Positions 21,944 through 33,208 of a stretch of 64,000 bases of DNA are shown here, in pieces. This stretch comes from Mastigamoeba balamuthi (lineage: Eukaryota; Evosea; Mastigamoebida; Mastigamoebidae): positions 17,190-81,189 of the forward strand of contig CACRSC010000052.1 in the NCBI GenBank assembly GCA_902651635.1. Reading direction: 5' to 3'. The position numbers were made by a program, and so were the translations under genes. Every line of letters begins with the position of its first letter. Within the stretch, counting starts at the first letter, position 1. Under the pieces are notes generated by a model that did not search any database, was not told where the DNA came from, and saw nothing but the letters and a program-made list of their open reading frames with translations.

Positions 21944-24900
21944 TTACGCGTGGAAGTACTCGTAGAACAGTATGAGGTCCGTGAAGTGCGGATCTTTGCT
22001 GTAGATAACGTCCCTACCGTGGCACGGCCTGGAGCCATCAGGCCCGGGGAGGAAAATTGAAGCGAGGCGAGTGCAGAGGTCCGTGCTTATCTCCTGAATA
22101 GCCAGTGAGCTCTGACAGGACAGATCTCGGTCTCACCTCGAGGTTGCGCTTCTGCCCAGACGGGGAAGGGTAGGACATCGTGAAGCTGTCGCCGTAGTAT
22201 TTGTGGTACTTGGTCAGGGACTGGACGAGCAGCAGTGCGGTCGGGAACCAGATGGGCCCACGCCAGTTGGAGTTGCCGCCGAACATTGCCGAGTCGCTCT
22301 CGCCTGGAACAACCCTCAGTTATGCAGAGCAGCGACCGACGAACCCGGAGTGTACGCAACACTGCCGCCGCCGAAATGGGAGCAGTGAATGGGCTTCTGG
22401 GAGAGCGAGAGCGAGCGGATGCCGTAGTCGCTCAGGAACTGTTCCTCATCCAACATCGATCTGGACAACCCGTTAGAGTGTCCCGTTCAGGAACTGTCTC
22501 ACGAACTCGAGCACCCGGCGCAGCCTGACGCAGGGAACTAGAGATAGCAGGTACTTGGGCCCGCACTCGGACTGCCGGATTCCCAAGTGCGAAGCGCGCT
22601 CTTTGCAGTGGGATATAAGCCACTTCATCCTCTTGACGAAGTTCGGGAGCTTAGATAGGACATTGCAGTCAAGCACCTGTACAATTTGTTGGTTTCGATT
22701 GCGTGGTTTGTGGCAATTGCTTCTCGTTTGGCTCACCGTCACGCCTATGAGCGGCAGAAGGCCAACCAGTGACTTGCATCGGATTTTGTTCACGTTACCC
22801 CCGACGAGTACCTGAGAGCCGTTGATTGGGGTGTGGGTGCTGCTGTCGTTACCTGGTCGTAGTAGAACCCGTCTCTCTCGTCCCAGAGACCGCTGTCTCC
22901 CATCCCGTTGATCGCGTCTACGATCGAAAGGAAGTGCTCAAAGAACTTGGAAGCCATGTCCTCGTACCTGAGGCGAGGGGTGAGAGAAAACAGGTGGATG
23001 TGCACAAACGCCATGTCATCCTTTGCGAGCTCGAGAGCGATCTCCAGCATCGAGCTGCAGTAGAACCCCATCCACGCGGTGCCGTCAGCTTGCTCGAGGT
23101 GTGCGCCACTGCGTATGATTCAGGATATGGCAACATTGAACACTCGGAACCCTGGGAGTGGCTTGCTGCGATCGAAGACGCCGATGTTGTCGAGGCCCAG
23201 GAATCCGCCGGAGAAGAGGTTCTTGCCGCGCGGGTCCTTGCGGTTGACCCACCACGTGAAGTTGAGCAGCAGCTTCTGGAAGCATCTGGCGAGGAAGACC
23301 TTGTCCGTCGACCCTGTCTTCTTGTAGACCTCCATGCAGGCCCACGCGTGCACAGGGGGGTTCACGTCGGAGAAGTTGAACTCGTAGGCGGGCAGCTGCC
23401 CGTTGGGGTGCATGTACCACTCGCGCAGGAAGAGGATGAGCTGGCTCTTGGCGCAGTCCGGGTCGATGTCCGCCATGGCCACCAGGTGGAAGGCGAGGTC
23501 CCAGCACGCATACCAGGGGTACTCCCACTTGTCCGGCATGCTGATGACGTCCCTGTTGAATATGTGCTCCCACTCGCAGTTCCTTCCCGTCCACCTCGAG
23601 GGCGAGGGCTTGATGAACTCTGTGTCCCCCTGCTCTCACACACCGAGTGAGCTTCATCCCACCGCGAGGAGAGCTGGAGGTGGGGGTGACCTCGAGCCAG
23701 TCGCGGACTGAGTAGTGGTAGAACTGCTTCGACCACAGAAGCCCTGCGTAGGCCTGCCTCGACACCGCCCTCTCCTCCAGGCTGAGGCACTGCGGTATCA
23801 CCGCGCCGTAGAACTCGTCGGCCTCGATAATCCTCTGGCGGAACACCTCGTCGACAGCAGCGCTGTCCACCGGGCCGCTGTCCTCGGCGCTCAGGGAGAG
23901 CCGCAGGCACACCGAGCCGTTGGCCGGCACGCTGAGGGCGTACCACGCGGCCGCCTTGGTGCCCGCGGGCACGGGGACGACAGCCGCCTTGTCCCCGTGG
24001 ACGACGCGCTTGTGGAAGGCGTCCTTGGTGAACTCCGCCCTGTTCTCCGCCCCGAAGAGCTCCCTATAGTTGCTCGAGTTCTCCGTGAACAGCAGCGTCG
24101 GCGCCGCCGGCTGCTGCGTCACCCGCAGGTGGAACTGCCCCAGCGTGCTGTGGCTCGCGACCACGTGGTCCTCTCCCTCCCCCACCAGCGCTGCACGCAC
24201 CACGGTGGCGCCACCTCGCGTCAGAGATTGAGCCCCTCGGCAGCGACAGAGCGAGGTCAATTGAGATGGGCACATGGGAGGAGCTCGAGGGAGCAGCCTT
24301 CGTGGGAGCAGCCCCACTCCCAGGTGTTGCGGAACCACAGGGTCGGCAGGACGTGGATGCGGGCCGCGTGGCCGGCCCTGTTGGAGACGGTGAAGCGGGC
24401 GCAGACGTCGTCGGGGCCCGCCTTGGCGTACTCGGCCAGCACGTCGAAGTAGCCCCCGTCGAGGACGCCCGTGTCGAGCAGCTCGTACTCGGGCTCGTAG
24501 CGCGTGCTGGCCGCGTTGGTCTTGACCAGCTGCTCGTAGGGGTACGCGGCCTGGGGGTACTTGTACAGGGCCTTGAGGTACGACGACGTGGGCGTCGCGT
24601 CGAGGTAGTAGTACAGCTCCTTCACGTCCTCTCCGTGGTTTCCTGAGTAATTCTGGTGACTCGACGCAGGCAACTCCGCGATACCGAGGGTTGCCGATCC
24701 GAACTCCGATATCCAAATCCAAGTCCAAGTCCGAAATCCAAATCCGAAATCAGCGGATCGGGAGGAATCGCACCCTGGGCGTTGGTGAGGCCGAAGAGCC
24801 GCTCCTTGAGGATGGGGTCGTGCTCGTTCCACAGCGCCAGCGCCAGGCACAGCCTGCACTCGCGGTCGCAGATGCCCAGCAGGCCGTCCTCGCCCCACCT

Positions 24901-25136
24901 GTACGCCCTCCTGCCGGTGCGTTGGCGTTGCTAGTGTCGGCATTGCTGGTATTCCGACGGCAAATCCGCAGACGCAACTTGGCCGAGTGCTCGAAGGGGA
25001 AGAACGACCACGCGTCGCCCGCGGGGCTGTAGTCCTCGCGCACCGTCGACCACTGCCGCTCCGACAGGTACGGGCCCCACCGGCCCCAGTTGCGCGCGCG
25101 GTCGCGGGCCTCGTCGAGCCTCTGCCGCTCCGACAT
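21944..25136 (-). CDS. GH63-type glucosidase-like glycoside hydrolase
   Basis: Its parts match the prokaryote-rich GH63/MGH1-like glucosidase family of about 880 residues throughout. The N-terminus has [29 protein letters not shown] and ERLFGLTN. The next exons have [34 protein letters not shown] and [15 protein letters not shown]. The catalytic (alpha/alpha)6 barrel contains [46 protein letters not shown] and [17 protein letters not shown]. About ten introns interrupt it, the first near 24985 and one at 24643-24773; the last exon ends EYFHA and stop at 21944. There is no signal peptide, so it is probably cytosolic, cleaving alpha-glucosides. It lies head to head with the GH38 gene, 185 bp away. 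The bacterial affinity with many introns suggests an old transfer. Confidence 0.8.
24643..24773 (-). repeat. Intron with GGATTTGGA-type short tandem repeats
   Basis: This 131-bp intron of the GH63 gene contains a degenerate run of GGATTTCGGA/GGACTTGGA units on the gene strand and a GATATC. Its composition stands out sharply from the flanking exons. Confidence 0.6.
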
Positions 25137-25321
25137 CGGAATAATACTCCTACGAGCACACTGCGGACCGTTACGTGCGTGCTCTTCGGCTTCTCCGGGT
25201 CGCAAACGAACGTTTGGTTTGAGTTCGGTATCTTCGAGATATTCCTCTACGTCACGAGATATATTCGAACAATATCTCTCATCAAACGTCCAGTGTACTG
25301 TACGCGGTCGGCGCGCGCGCG
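25137..25321. promoter_or_regulatory. Shared promoter of GH63 and GH38 genes with ATATCTCG-type motifs
   Basis: This 185-bp divergent region contains TTCGAGATATTCC, CACGAGATATATTCG and AACAATATCTCTC within about 60 bp. These are copies of the A/T octamer found in three other head-to-head intergenic regions of the window. Confidence 0.5.
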
Positions 25322-28300
25322 ATGCCTGTGCTGGCGCTGGCGCTGCTTCTCGCCGTCGCCGCTGCCCCGCCGGCAGCGTCCACGGTGGACCTGTGCGTGG
25401 CGCCCCTGACGCACGTGGACCCCGGGTGGCGGACGACCTACGACGTGCGCAGGCGCCCGGGTGTCCCCCACGTCGTCTGCTGACGTGTTGACACGTCACG
25501 CAGAGCCTGTACAGGGCGCACGTGCCGTGGATCGTGGAGGCGGTGCTCGCGAGCCTCTGGCGCGACGAGGCGCGCAGGTTCTCGTGGGGCGAGGTCGCCA
25601 CGTTCGCCCGCTGGCTCGACGCGCACCACAGCCAGCCCTCGGGCCTCGGCGGCGGCCTGACGTGGCGCGACGTCGTGTCGACGCTCGTCCAGTCCGGCAG
25701 GCAGGAAATCCCATTTATAGCAGCAATATCTTCCCTGATAATTCCTGATATTTACTGTCGGAATCCGGGGGAAATATCTGGGCCCCCCCGCTGTGCGTGC
25801 AGGTTCGAGCTGACCAACGCCGGCTGGGTGCAGCCCGACGAGGCCTGCGTCTCTCTCGACGGCTACCTGCTGCAGGCGGACGAGGGCCGCGCGTACCTGC
25901 AGGAGCGGGGCCTCTGGCGCCCCGACGCGGGCGACGTGGTCTTCCAGGCCGACCCCTTCGGCCACTCGTCCCTCGCCCCCCTGCTGCTGCCCCAGCTCGG
26001 CGTCTCGGCCGCCGTCCTCAACCGCGCCTCGTCCTGGGCCACGCGCTCGCGCCTCGAGGGAGCGCACGCCTTCAACTGGACGGCTGGCAGAGGGCCGGGG
26101 CTGTGGGCGCACGTCTTGTGGCGCAGCTACCACGCGGTCGTCCGCGGCGACGGCGGCTTCGACTTTGAGCGCTCGCCAGAGGGCGCCTTCGACGCGGGCC
26201 GCCAGGCGGCGATGCTCGAGCGCGAGGCCCTCGCGGCCGCCGGCAGCGGCAGCGGCGGCAGCGCGTCTGCTGCGGTTCTGCTGACGTTTGGCGACGACTT
26301 CCGCTTCGCCGACGCCGCGGTGGCGTTTGCGCGCATGGACGCGGCCATGGCGGCCCTCAACGCGCGCCCCGGGGCCCGCGCCCGCGCGCGCTACTGCACG
26401 GTGCGCGAGTACGTGGCGGCCGCGCGGCGGGCGGACCCAGCGCCCCGGGCGCGGCACGCGGGCGACCTGCTGCCCTACGTCCGCACGCCCCTCGACCCCT
26501 GGACGGGCTTCTACAGCTCCCGCCCCGCCCTCAAGTCCGCCGTCCGCAGCGCCGAGGCCACCGTCGCCGCCGCCACCGCCCTCTGGTCCACGTCGTCGCG
26601 CGGCAGCCGCGGCGACGGTGAGGACGGGGACGACGCGCGGGCGCTGGCGGGGGCGCGGAGGGACGTGGCGATCGGGGAGCACCACGACGCCATCACGGGG
26701 ACGTGCGCGGCGCACGTGGCACGCGACTACGAGCGCATGGCCGGCGAGGCGCGCGGGGCTGCGCTGGCGGCCGCCGCGCGGGCGTGGGGGCGCATGGCCG
26801 GCGCCAACGCCACCGCGCGCTGCGCCCTCGAGGCCCTGGCGCCGCTGGGGCCGCACGGCCGCCCCGCCTTCGCGCTGCCCGCCGCCGCCGCGCTGCCCGC
26901 GCGCGTGCTGCTCGTCAACGCGCTGGCGTGGGACCGCGCAGAGGTCGTCGAGCTGCGCCTGCCGCTGCAGGGCGACGCGCCGCCGCGCGTGTGCGTCCGC
27001 GGGCTCGCCGGGGCGCCCGTGGCCGCGCAGCTCTCGCGGGGCACCGGCACCGACGACGCCGAGGCCGCCTGGTGGCTGCTCGCCTTCCGCGCCGCCGTCC
27101 CCGCGGGCTCTGCGCGCGTCTACGCCGTCGAGGCCGCCTCGGAGCGCTGCCCCGCCGCTCCCTACGCCGCCCTCGTCCCCGTCGCCGCCGCCTCGCAGGC
27201 CGCGCCGGTGCTGCTGGGCTCGGGCGGGGCCCGCGCGGTCGTCGACGGGCGCAGCGGAGACCTCGCGGAGGTGCGGGCCGCGGGCGTGGCGGTGGGCCTG
27301 CGGGCGCAGCACCGCGAGTACTACTCGGGGACCGTCTGGGGCAGCGGCGCGTACCTCTTCCGCACGCGCCTGGCGCCCCTCCAGGCGGCGGGCGTGGGCG
27401 CCGGGGCCCTCGCGGGCACCGCCGTCGGCGCGCTGCTGCGGCTCGTCCTGCGGCGCTGGTGCCGCGTGCGCGCGTTCACGTGCATGCGCCGCCCGCGGGA
27501 CTCGCGCGCGCTGCCCGCCGCCGCCGCGCTGGGCCTCTGCGCGGGCGCCGCGCTCTTCCTGGCCTTCGCGCGCAGCGAGCCCGCGCTCGACGAGGCGGCC
27601 AGCGCGATGCTGGCGTTCAGCGTCGCCGCGCAGGCCTGCGCCGTCGCCGCCGCGTTCCTGCCCCTGGCGTGGCACGCGGCGCTCCTCGGCGCGCTGGCCG
27701 CGGGCTTCGCGCTGTCGTACGCGGCGATGCCGCTCGAGCACGCGCGGCCGCTGCGCGAGGCGCCGGCGCTGGCGGTGCGCCGGGGGCCGCTCTTCGACGA
27801 GGCCGTCCAGCGCCGCCCGGGCCTGCGCGTCCACGCGGCCGTGCGCGCGTACCACGACGCTGCGGCTGCGGCTGCTGCGCCCTACGTCGAGGTCGCCCAC
27901 GGCGCCAGCGTCGCGCGGGCCAACCGCGAGCTCGTGTGGCGGCTGACGCCGGCGGCGGGGGCGCTGCGGGCGGTGGCGACGGACAACGGGCTGGCGCTGG
28001 CGCAGCGGCCGCCGTACAGCGCGCTGGCGCTGGTGCCCGGGAACTACTACCCGGCCGTCGCGCGGACGCGCCTGGCGCTCGCGGGCGGGCGGGCGCTGCA
28101 CGTTGTGACGGCGCAGGCGGTGGGCGTCGGCGTGCTGGGCGCCGCGGCCGAGTGGAAGCTGCACAGGCGGCTCGCGCAGGACGACGAGCAGGGGCTCGAC
28201 GAGGCCCTCGACGACGCCGCCCACGCGCGCGTGCTCACGCGGCTGCTGCCGCTGGGCACCGCCGCGGCCGAGGCGGAGGAGCGGCGCTCGCAGGCGCTCG

Positions 28301-28716
28301 CGGCGGCGACCAACGCGCCGCTGCTGGCCTTCGCGGTCGGCGCAGGCGCCAGCGACGCCGAGGCCGCGCTGCTGGAGCGCGTGGCGGCGGTCCCGCGGCT
28401 GCCGGCGGGGTGGCACGTGCAGACGTGGAGGGCCCTCGAGCACAGGGCCGACGCCGACGTCTTCCTGCTGCGCGTGCTGCGCTTCGGGGCGATGCCCAGG
28501 GACCGCGCCGACGGCGGGCTGCCCGCGACGCTCGAGGAGGCCGTCTCGCTGCTCTTCGGCGGCGCGCGTGTGGCCGTCGCCGAGGCCCCGCCCGGCTCGC
28601 ACCTGCGGGCCCCGCCGCCTCGGGCGCAGCAGCCCGCTGGTCCCGCGCACCCCCTCGACGAGATGGAGGCAGCGCCGCGGCTGCACTCGTACCACGTGAC
28701 GGTCAGCAGAAGCTGA
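25322..28716 (+). CDS. Class II alpha-mannosidase (GH38) with a membrane-helix insertion
   Basis: Exons 25322-25444, 25504-25700 and 25803-28716 give 1077 residues starting with a clear signal peptide (LALALLLAVAAAPPAAS). Catalytic-domain landmarks are THVDPGWRTTYD (normally HNDPGW; the first metal-ligand His and the Asp are kept), AGWVQPDEA, QADPFGHSS with the nucleophile-type Asp, and GEHHDAITGT. The enzyme should trim alpha-mannose from glycans in the secretory or lysosomal system. After GAYLFRT at about residue 640, the beta-sandwich region is interrupted by 120-130 residues with three or four hydrophobic helices (for example AAAALGLCAGAALFLAFA and AFSVAAQACAVAAAFLPLAW). Normal GH38 C-terminal sequence then resumes (RRGPLFDEAVQ onward). 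The second intron appears to be GC-AG, is 102 bp long and is open in frame. Confidence 0.85.
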
Positions 28717-29358
28717 CCGCAGGGGCTGTAGAGCTGGACTCAGTAAGATTGGACCAGCAGCCTAAGAGGCAACAGTTGTGCTTTTTATGCACCCAGTGCG
28801 AAGGGGGTGCTCGGAGCAAGGCAGCTCGTTAAACGAGACTGCAGTGCGGTCTTCAAGAAGGAACGCGATGTCGAGGTCGAAGGCACGCGTGGGTGTCGAT
28901 AGAACGCGATAGTAAGCGTCGATTTCCGATGGTGGGCATTCACCCTCGTCCCTACCACCTCGCCGAATCCTACGGCCGCCTCGACGGTCGCAGATGCCGT
29001 GGCCGCACAGGAGACGTCTGCGTGGTCACCCAGGCGGGCGAAGACAACTCGTGGCCCTAGTGTTGCTCCGTGGCGAGGGTGCCGGTGAGCAGTGCGCGGC
29101 GAGAGCAGCTTGGGCGCCTCGCGCGTGCTGTGAGAGAGCCCAGCACGGCCACAGCCACAGGCAGCGCTTGTAGAGACGGAGCAGAGGGCGCGGTGGCGTG
29201 TCCGTCTCAAGCCCGTGGCCACGTTGTTTTCTGTTGCTGAGGGCGCCCGTACTTGGCTATATTGTGCGAGGACTGTCAAGATACTTGGAGGTATTTCTCG
29301 TCGTTGTGAAGGTGGAGTGTGGGTGTGTTGTGTTGTGTGTTGAGCACGTACCAGGCCA
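28717..29358. other. Spacer upstream of the Ser-rich acidic protein gene
   Basis: No gene is recognised in these 640 bp. GATACTTGGAGGTATTTCTCG lies about 80 bp before the next start codon. Confidence 0.4.
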
Positions 29359-31457
29359 ATGGCCTCCTCCTCGGACCTCGCCGCGCTCGCGCACGTCATC
29401 CGGACCGCTCTGAACGGCGCGTTGCCTCTCCCGCCTCTCCGCCTCCTCTCCCGCCACTCGCTGCCGTGCACGTGGGCTGAACGTAGGGCGATGCGTCTCT
29501 CCCCTCCCCCAGAGGCCGGCGAGAGAGTCAAGCACAACGTCCGGGTCGAGGACCACGCCTTGATGCCCGTCGTCAACATCCCCGAGGCGGGAGCTGCGGC
29601 TGCCCCCGCTGCGCACGCACGTACGGGGCAACTCCACTCCGTCCACGGCCGGCGAGGCTGGTGGGCAGGCGCAACACACAGCACCCGACCGCTCGCTCAC
29701 TGAGTATCCGCCTCCTCCGTCCTTGGCTTCAGGCATCGTGCCAAACGGCGCCTTCGTGTGCTTCCCGCGGGCGTCGGTCTCCAACGGCAACGCAGCACCC
29801 GTCCTCGAGATATTCCGTATAGAGGCAGCGGCGACAGTCGGCAGCAGCGAGTACATCGCTCTCCGCTGGTTCGCAGCGCACCACTCTGTGGTGGGCATCA
29901 AGCCCCACCAGCTAGCCCGAACGTGCGCTGCCTGCTCTCCTCTCCTCCCTCCTCTCCAACTCTTCTGCCGCGGTATCAACGGCGCGTGCACGCAGCATGA
30001 ACTGGTACGTGACCAAGAGCGAGATTCTGGCCAGCAAGGTGGCCCGGATGGGGCCGGCGGAGAAGGCGGTAGCTGCGCAGGCGGCCCAGCAGGACGCCGT
30101 CGACTACTTGTACGAGTTGCTGGCCTCCCGCAGCGACCTCGCAGCAGCCGGCCTGGACATCGACAGCAACTTTTGGGCCGCCGAGTTCTTCGCCAGCCAC
30201 TGGGTGCACAGAGAGGGGCAGCACGCGCTCTGCTGCGGCCCCAGCGCCGACTCCTTCGTCCGCCTCGTCCGCCAGCGCATCGTGAGCCTGCGCGTGCGCG
30301 GCCTCGGCGTCCGCCCGTACGGCGTCCCGGAGCTATGCGGGCCAGACGGCGGCCATGCTTCCACTGGGGAGGCGGGCGCAGNGGCCAGCAAGGTGGCCCG
30401 GATGGGGCCGGCGGAGAAGGCGGTAGCTGCGCAGGCGGCCCAGCAGGACGCCGTCGACTACTTGTACGAGTTGCTGGCCTCCCGCAGCGACCTCGCAGCA
30501 GCCGGCCTGGACATCGACAGCAACTTTTGGGCCGCCGAGTTCTTCGCCAGCCACTGGGTGCACAGAGAGGGGCAGCACGCGCTCTGCTGCGGCCCCAGCG
30601 CCGACTCCTTCGTCCGCCTCGTCCGCCAGCGCATCGTGAGCCTGCGCGTGCGCGGCCTCGGCGTCCGCCCGTACGGCGTCCCGGAGCATGCGGGCCAGAC
30701 GGCGGCCATGCTTCCACTGGGGGAGGCGGGCGCAGCGGGCAATCCGCCCGAGGAGGACCAGACCGCCGACAGCGAGCACCGCGCCGTGCGCCGCCACACC
30801 GAGCCACTCGTCCACGCGCCAGAGAGCGGCATCGAGTTCACCGCGGAGGACCTCGAGGCGAGCGCCATCCTCGCCACGCTCAGAGGCCCGCAGCCCAACG
30901 CCAACGCCAACGACGAGCTCGAGGCCAGCCCCGTCAGGAACCGCCAGCAGGACCACCACCGCGCTGCTGGCGACGGCGACGACGGCAATGACAAGGCCCG
31001 TGGCGACAGCAAGGTCGAGGACTGTGACGGCGGCGATGAGGGTGCCGATGGGGACGGGGACGACATGAAGGAGCGGCCCCTGAAGAGGGCCAGGGGGCCT
31101 TGCGGAGAGGAGGAGGAGCAGCAGCAGCAGCAGGATGAGCAGTACCACGGCGACGACGACGACGACGACGACGAGCAGGCGGAGGAGGAGCCCACTGGGC
31201 CTCCCCCGGAGTACATCGCGCAGCCCGAGGCCCAGGCGCCCTCGCTGCACCCCCACGCCATGGCCCTGCTGTGGGGCGTGGACCCCCTGGCGCACGGCAG
31301 CAGCGACAACGACGGGGCGCGCAGCGTCGACTCGGGCAGCGGCAGCGGCAGCAGCAGCAGTGCCAGCGGCGACAACAGTGGCGAGGACTCGGACAGCAGC
31401 AGCGGAAGTGGTGGCGGGGACTCGGGCAGCAGCAGCAGCAGCAGTGGCGAGGACTCA

Positions 31458-31499
<42 letters not shown>

Positions 31500-31571
31500 G
31501 GCGAGGACTCAGGCAGCAGCAGCGGCAGCAGCAGCAGCAGCGACTGGGACAGCAGCAGCGAGAGCGAGTAG
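29359..31571 (+). CDS. Acidic Ser-rich protein, possibly nuclear, across an assembly join
   Basis: Probably one gene with at least three exons: one starting MASSSDLAALAHVIRTALN at 29359, a second near 29730-29930 (GAFVCFPRASVSNG...EIFRIEAAA...RWFAAHHSVVGIKPHQLA), and a long one from 29997. The second exon has the look of a small beta-rich reader domain such as BAH, but I cannot confirm this. The third exon encodes a helical segment (VDYLYELLASRSDLAAAGLDI), then a disordered tail with KRARG, Asp/Glu-rich runs and about 90 residues dominated by Ser-Gly from AGC repeats. This suggests a nuclear chromatin-associated protein. The third exon is duplicated around an N at 30382 (see the repeat entry), so the real protein is probably about 115 residues shorter there. 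Exon joins upstream of 29997 are unresolved. Confidence 0.5.
30029..30728. repeat. Near-identical 350-bp direct duplication abutting an N
   Basis: The segment from about 30029 to 30381 (starting GGCCAGCAAGGTGGCCCGG) recurs from 30383 to about 30733. Only single-base length differences separate the copies: GGAGCTATGC against GGAGCATGC, and CTGGGGAGG against CTGGGGGAGG. One N at 30382 sits exactly at the boundary. Two overlapping contig ends placed end to end explain this better than a real duplication. Confidence 0.85.
31330..31570 (+). repeat. AGC trinucleotide repeat coding poly-Ser
   Basis: Interrupted AGC/GGC triplets, the longest run near 31460-31497, encode Ser/Gly tracts with spaced GEDSGSSS units at the C-terminus of the acidic protein. 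The repeated GEDSG spacer shows that longer blocks were also duplicated. Confidence 0.85.
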
Positions 31572-32839
31572 TGAGAACGACAGTAACGCAGACAGGGCAC
31601 GACAAGCGCACGGGGACACCGCCCTGGCCCTGGGCCCTGGGCGCAGTACCGCGGAGCAGAACGAGAAGGGAGAGCGACAAGGGAGAGAGAGAGAGTAGAG
31701 CTCGAGGGACTGCGCCAGCAAACCCAATTGAACCGAATTGAATTGCACAGGCAAGCAAGCCAACACCCCGAAGCACGCGTCCCCCGTCCAGCCCCTTCCC
31801 CCTGGGCTCTCGCCCTCGGCCCCCCAGGGAGGGCAGCCCCTTGCCTTGTCCCACGCGGAGCAGACGGCGAACAACGGCTGGGCTGCCCAACGCGGCCGCC
31901 GTCCCGCTCGAGGGCGCCAGCCCAGCAGCTGCGAGGGAGGCGCCTGCCTGTGGGACCCCTCGGCCCGCCTGTCGGGAGGCCGCTCTCGACGCGCAGGTGG
32001 CGTGCGGGGGGCACGGGAGGTGGTCTCCCGGACCCGGCGGAAGCAGCAAACGAAAAGGTGCAGAGAATGTGCACAACGCCACACGTCACTGCCGACACAA
32101 GGCAGATCAGGATCAGAGCCCCGCTGCCCAGCTGGCACCCCCGGCAGCTGCTAGGCCTGCCGCGAGCCTGGAACATGGCACCCTGCAGCACGTGGTCCGG
32201 TGTGCCGTTGTGAAACAGCAGAGCTGGCGGTATCCCAGTCCGACTTACAACGGCCGGGGCCGACCCTCGGGCCCTGCGCTGCTGCGTGGCCCACTGTGCG
32301 TTGCCCGCGTTGATCGGTGGGGGGGGGGGGGGAAGGTCCCATAATACTTTGTGCGGCGCTATTTTTGCGTAGATGTGAGGACGGTGGGGTGGAGAATGGA
32401 GACTGGACTGTTGACCGGTGGCCTGTGCACTTGCCGCCGGGACGACGCAGACCACGGCCCTTCCAACCACCCCTCGGACTACCGCCCTAGCCGATGCCGT
32501 GAAACTTGGGGCTATGAAGCTCTCTGGCGCTCTTTCCCGGTGCGCGGCCTCGGTCCCCGGGAGGCCGCTCCGACCAAACAACGCACATCAGACCCTCTCC
32601 TACAAACACATTTTGTGGGGTCAGGCCTGCCCTGTGGCACACTGCGTGACGCCCCGCCCATGAGACAGAGACCACAATGCTGCTGGCCAGCGTCCGCATG
32701 AGGGAAGCCACAGGACTGCTGAGACCCGCGATCACTCCTGCCTCGCCCGTCGGGTGTCCACGGCTGGAGGCCTGAGGGCTGGGGGCACCCGATGCCGTCG
32801 TCTCCTAAGTGGGGGACACGACGCGGACACACGTACACA
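31572..32839. other. Spacer with G homopolymer
   Basis: No gene is supportable in about 1.27 kb. CCCAATTGAACCGAATTGAATTG lies near 31725. A run of about 14 G at 32318-32331 may be inaccurate. The 5' part of the following phosphodiesterase-like gene should lie here but is not found. Confidence 0.4.
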
Positions 32840-33208
32840 TGCTGGGGGGCTCCGTTGTGGCACGGGAGGTTCACCCACACTGGCCCAACATCCCCAAGAT
32901 GCAGCAGACGTTTCTCGGCTTCGTCGTGAAGCCCCTCGCCGAGAGCATCCTGAAGATCGTCCCGCACGNGACCTCCCTGGCCCCCCGCTCGCGCAGTGGC
33001 ATCGGCAAGAAGATCAAGGACGGCCAGACCTCGTTCGAGGAGCTCGAGAAGGTATGCGCTCCCTCTCTTCCTCCCCCCATCGCTCGGCTACAGCGAGTCT
33101 CACGCGCTGCATCGCACCACAACGCAGTACGCGCTGGAGCACAAGGACGCCAAGGCCACGTCGGCCAAGCAGGAGCTGTTCGAGCTCACGCTCAACCGCT
33201 ACCTCTGA
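32840..33208 (+). pseudogene. 3' end of a second phosphodiesterase-like gene (orphan exons)
   Basis: The phrase KMQQTFLGFVVKPLAESILKIVP aligns with KSQKAFIDFVVLPLLNGFIKFVP near the C-terminus of the phosphodiesterase at 10590-13007 and with the corresponding helix of class I PDEs generally. A second exon after a GT-AG intron (about 33052-33131) encodes ALEHKDAKATSAKQELFELTLNRYL and stop at 33208. None of the catalytic blocks (HN-HAADV, HD-x-x-H-x-G) is found in the 1.3 kb upstream. An N at 32969 sits inside the first exon. Either the rest of the gene was lost in assembly or this is a truncated duplicate. An unrelated protein with a chance match cannot be excluded. Confidence 0.4.

Noticed and set aside
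22826-23650. 274-codon plus-strand open frame
   Set aside because: It lies antisense to GH63 exons whose protein matches a known family over the whole length.
25438-28695. 1085-codon open frame antisense to the mannosidase gene
   Set aside because: It mirrors the GC-rich codon use of the GH38 gene, is Arg/Gly/Val-rich, and shows no domain. Such antisense frames lack stops because A/T-ending codons are rare.
26288-28832. Long Arg/Ala-rich open frames on the plus strand within the mannosidase gene
   Set aside because: They are alternative-frame shadows of the GH38 exon and contain only Arg/Ala/Pro low complexity.
30029-30728. Internal protein repeat in the acidic Ser-rich protein
   Set aside because: The two copies abut an N and differ only by single-base length changes, so an unmerged contig overlap is the simpler reading.
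32318-32331. G-run as a G-quadruplex regulatory element
   Set aside because: It is a single homopolymer in a region with other assembly problems and is more likely inaccurate or neutral.
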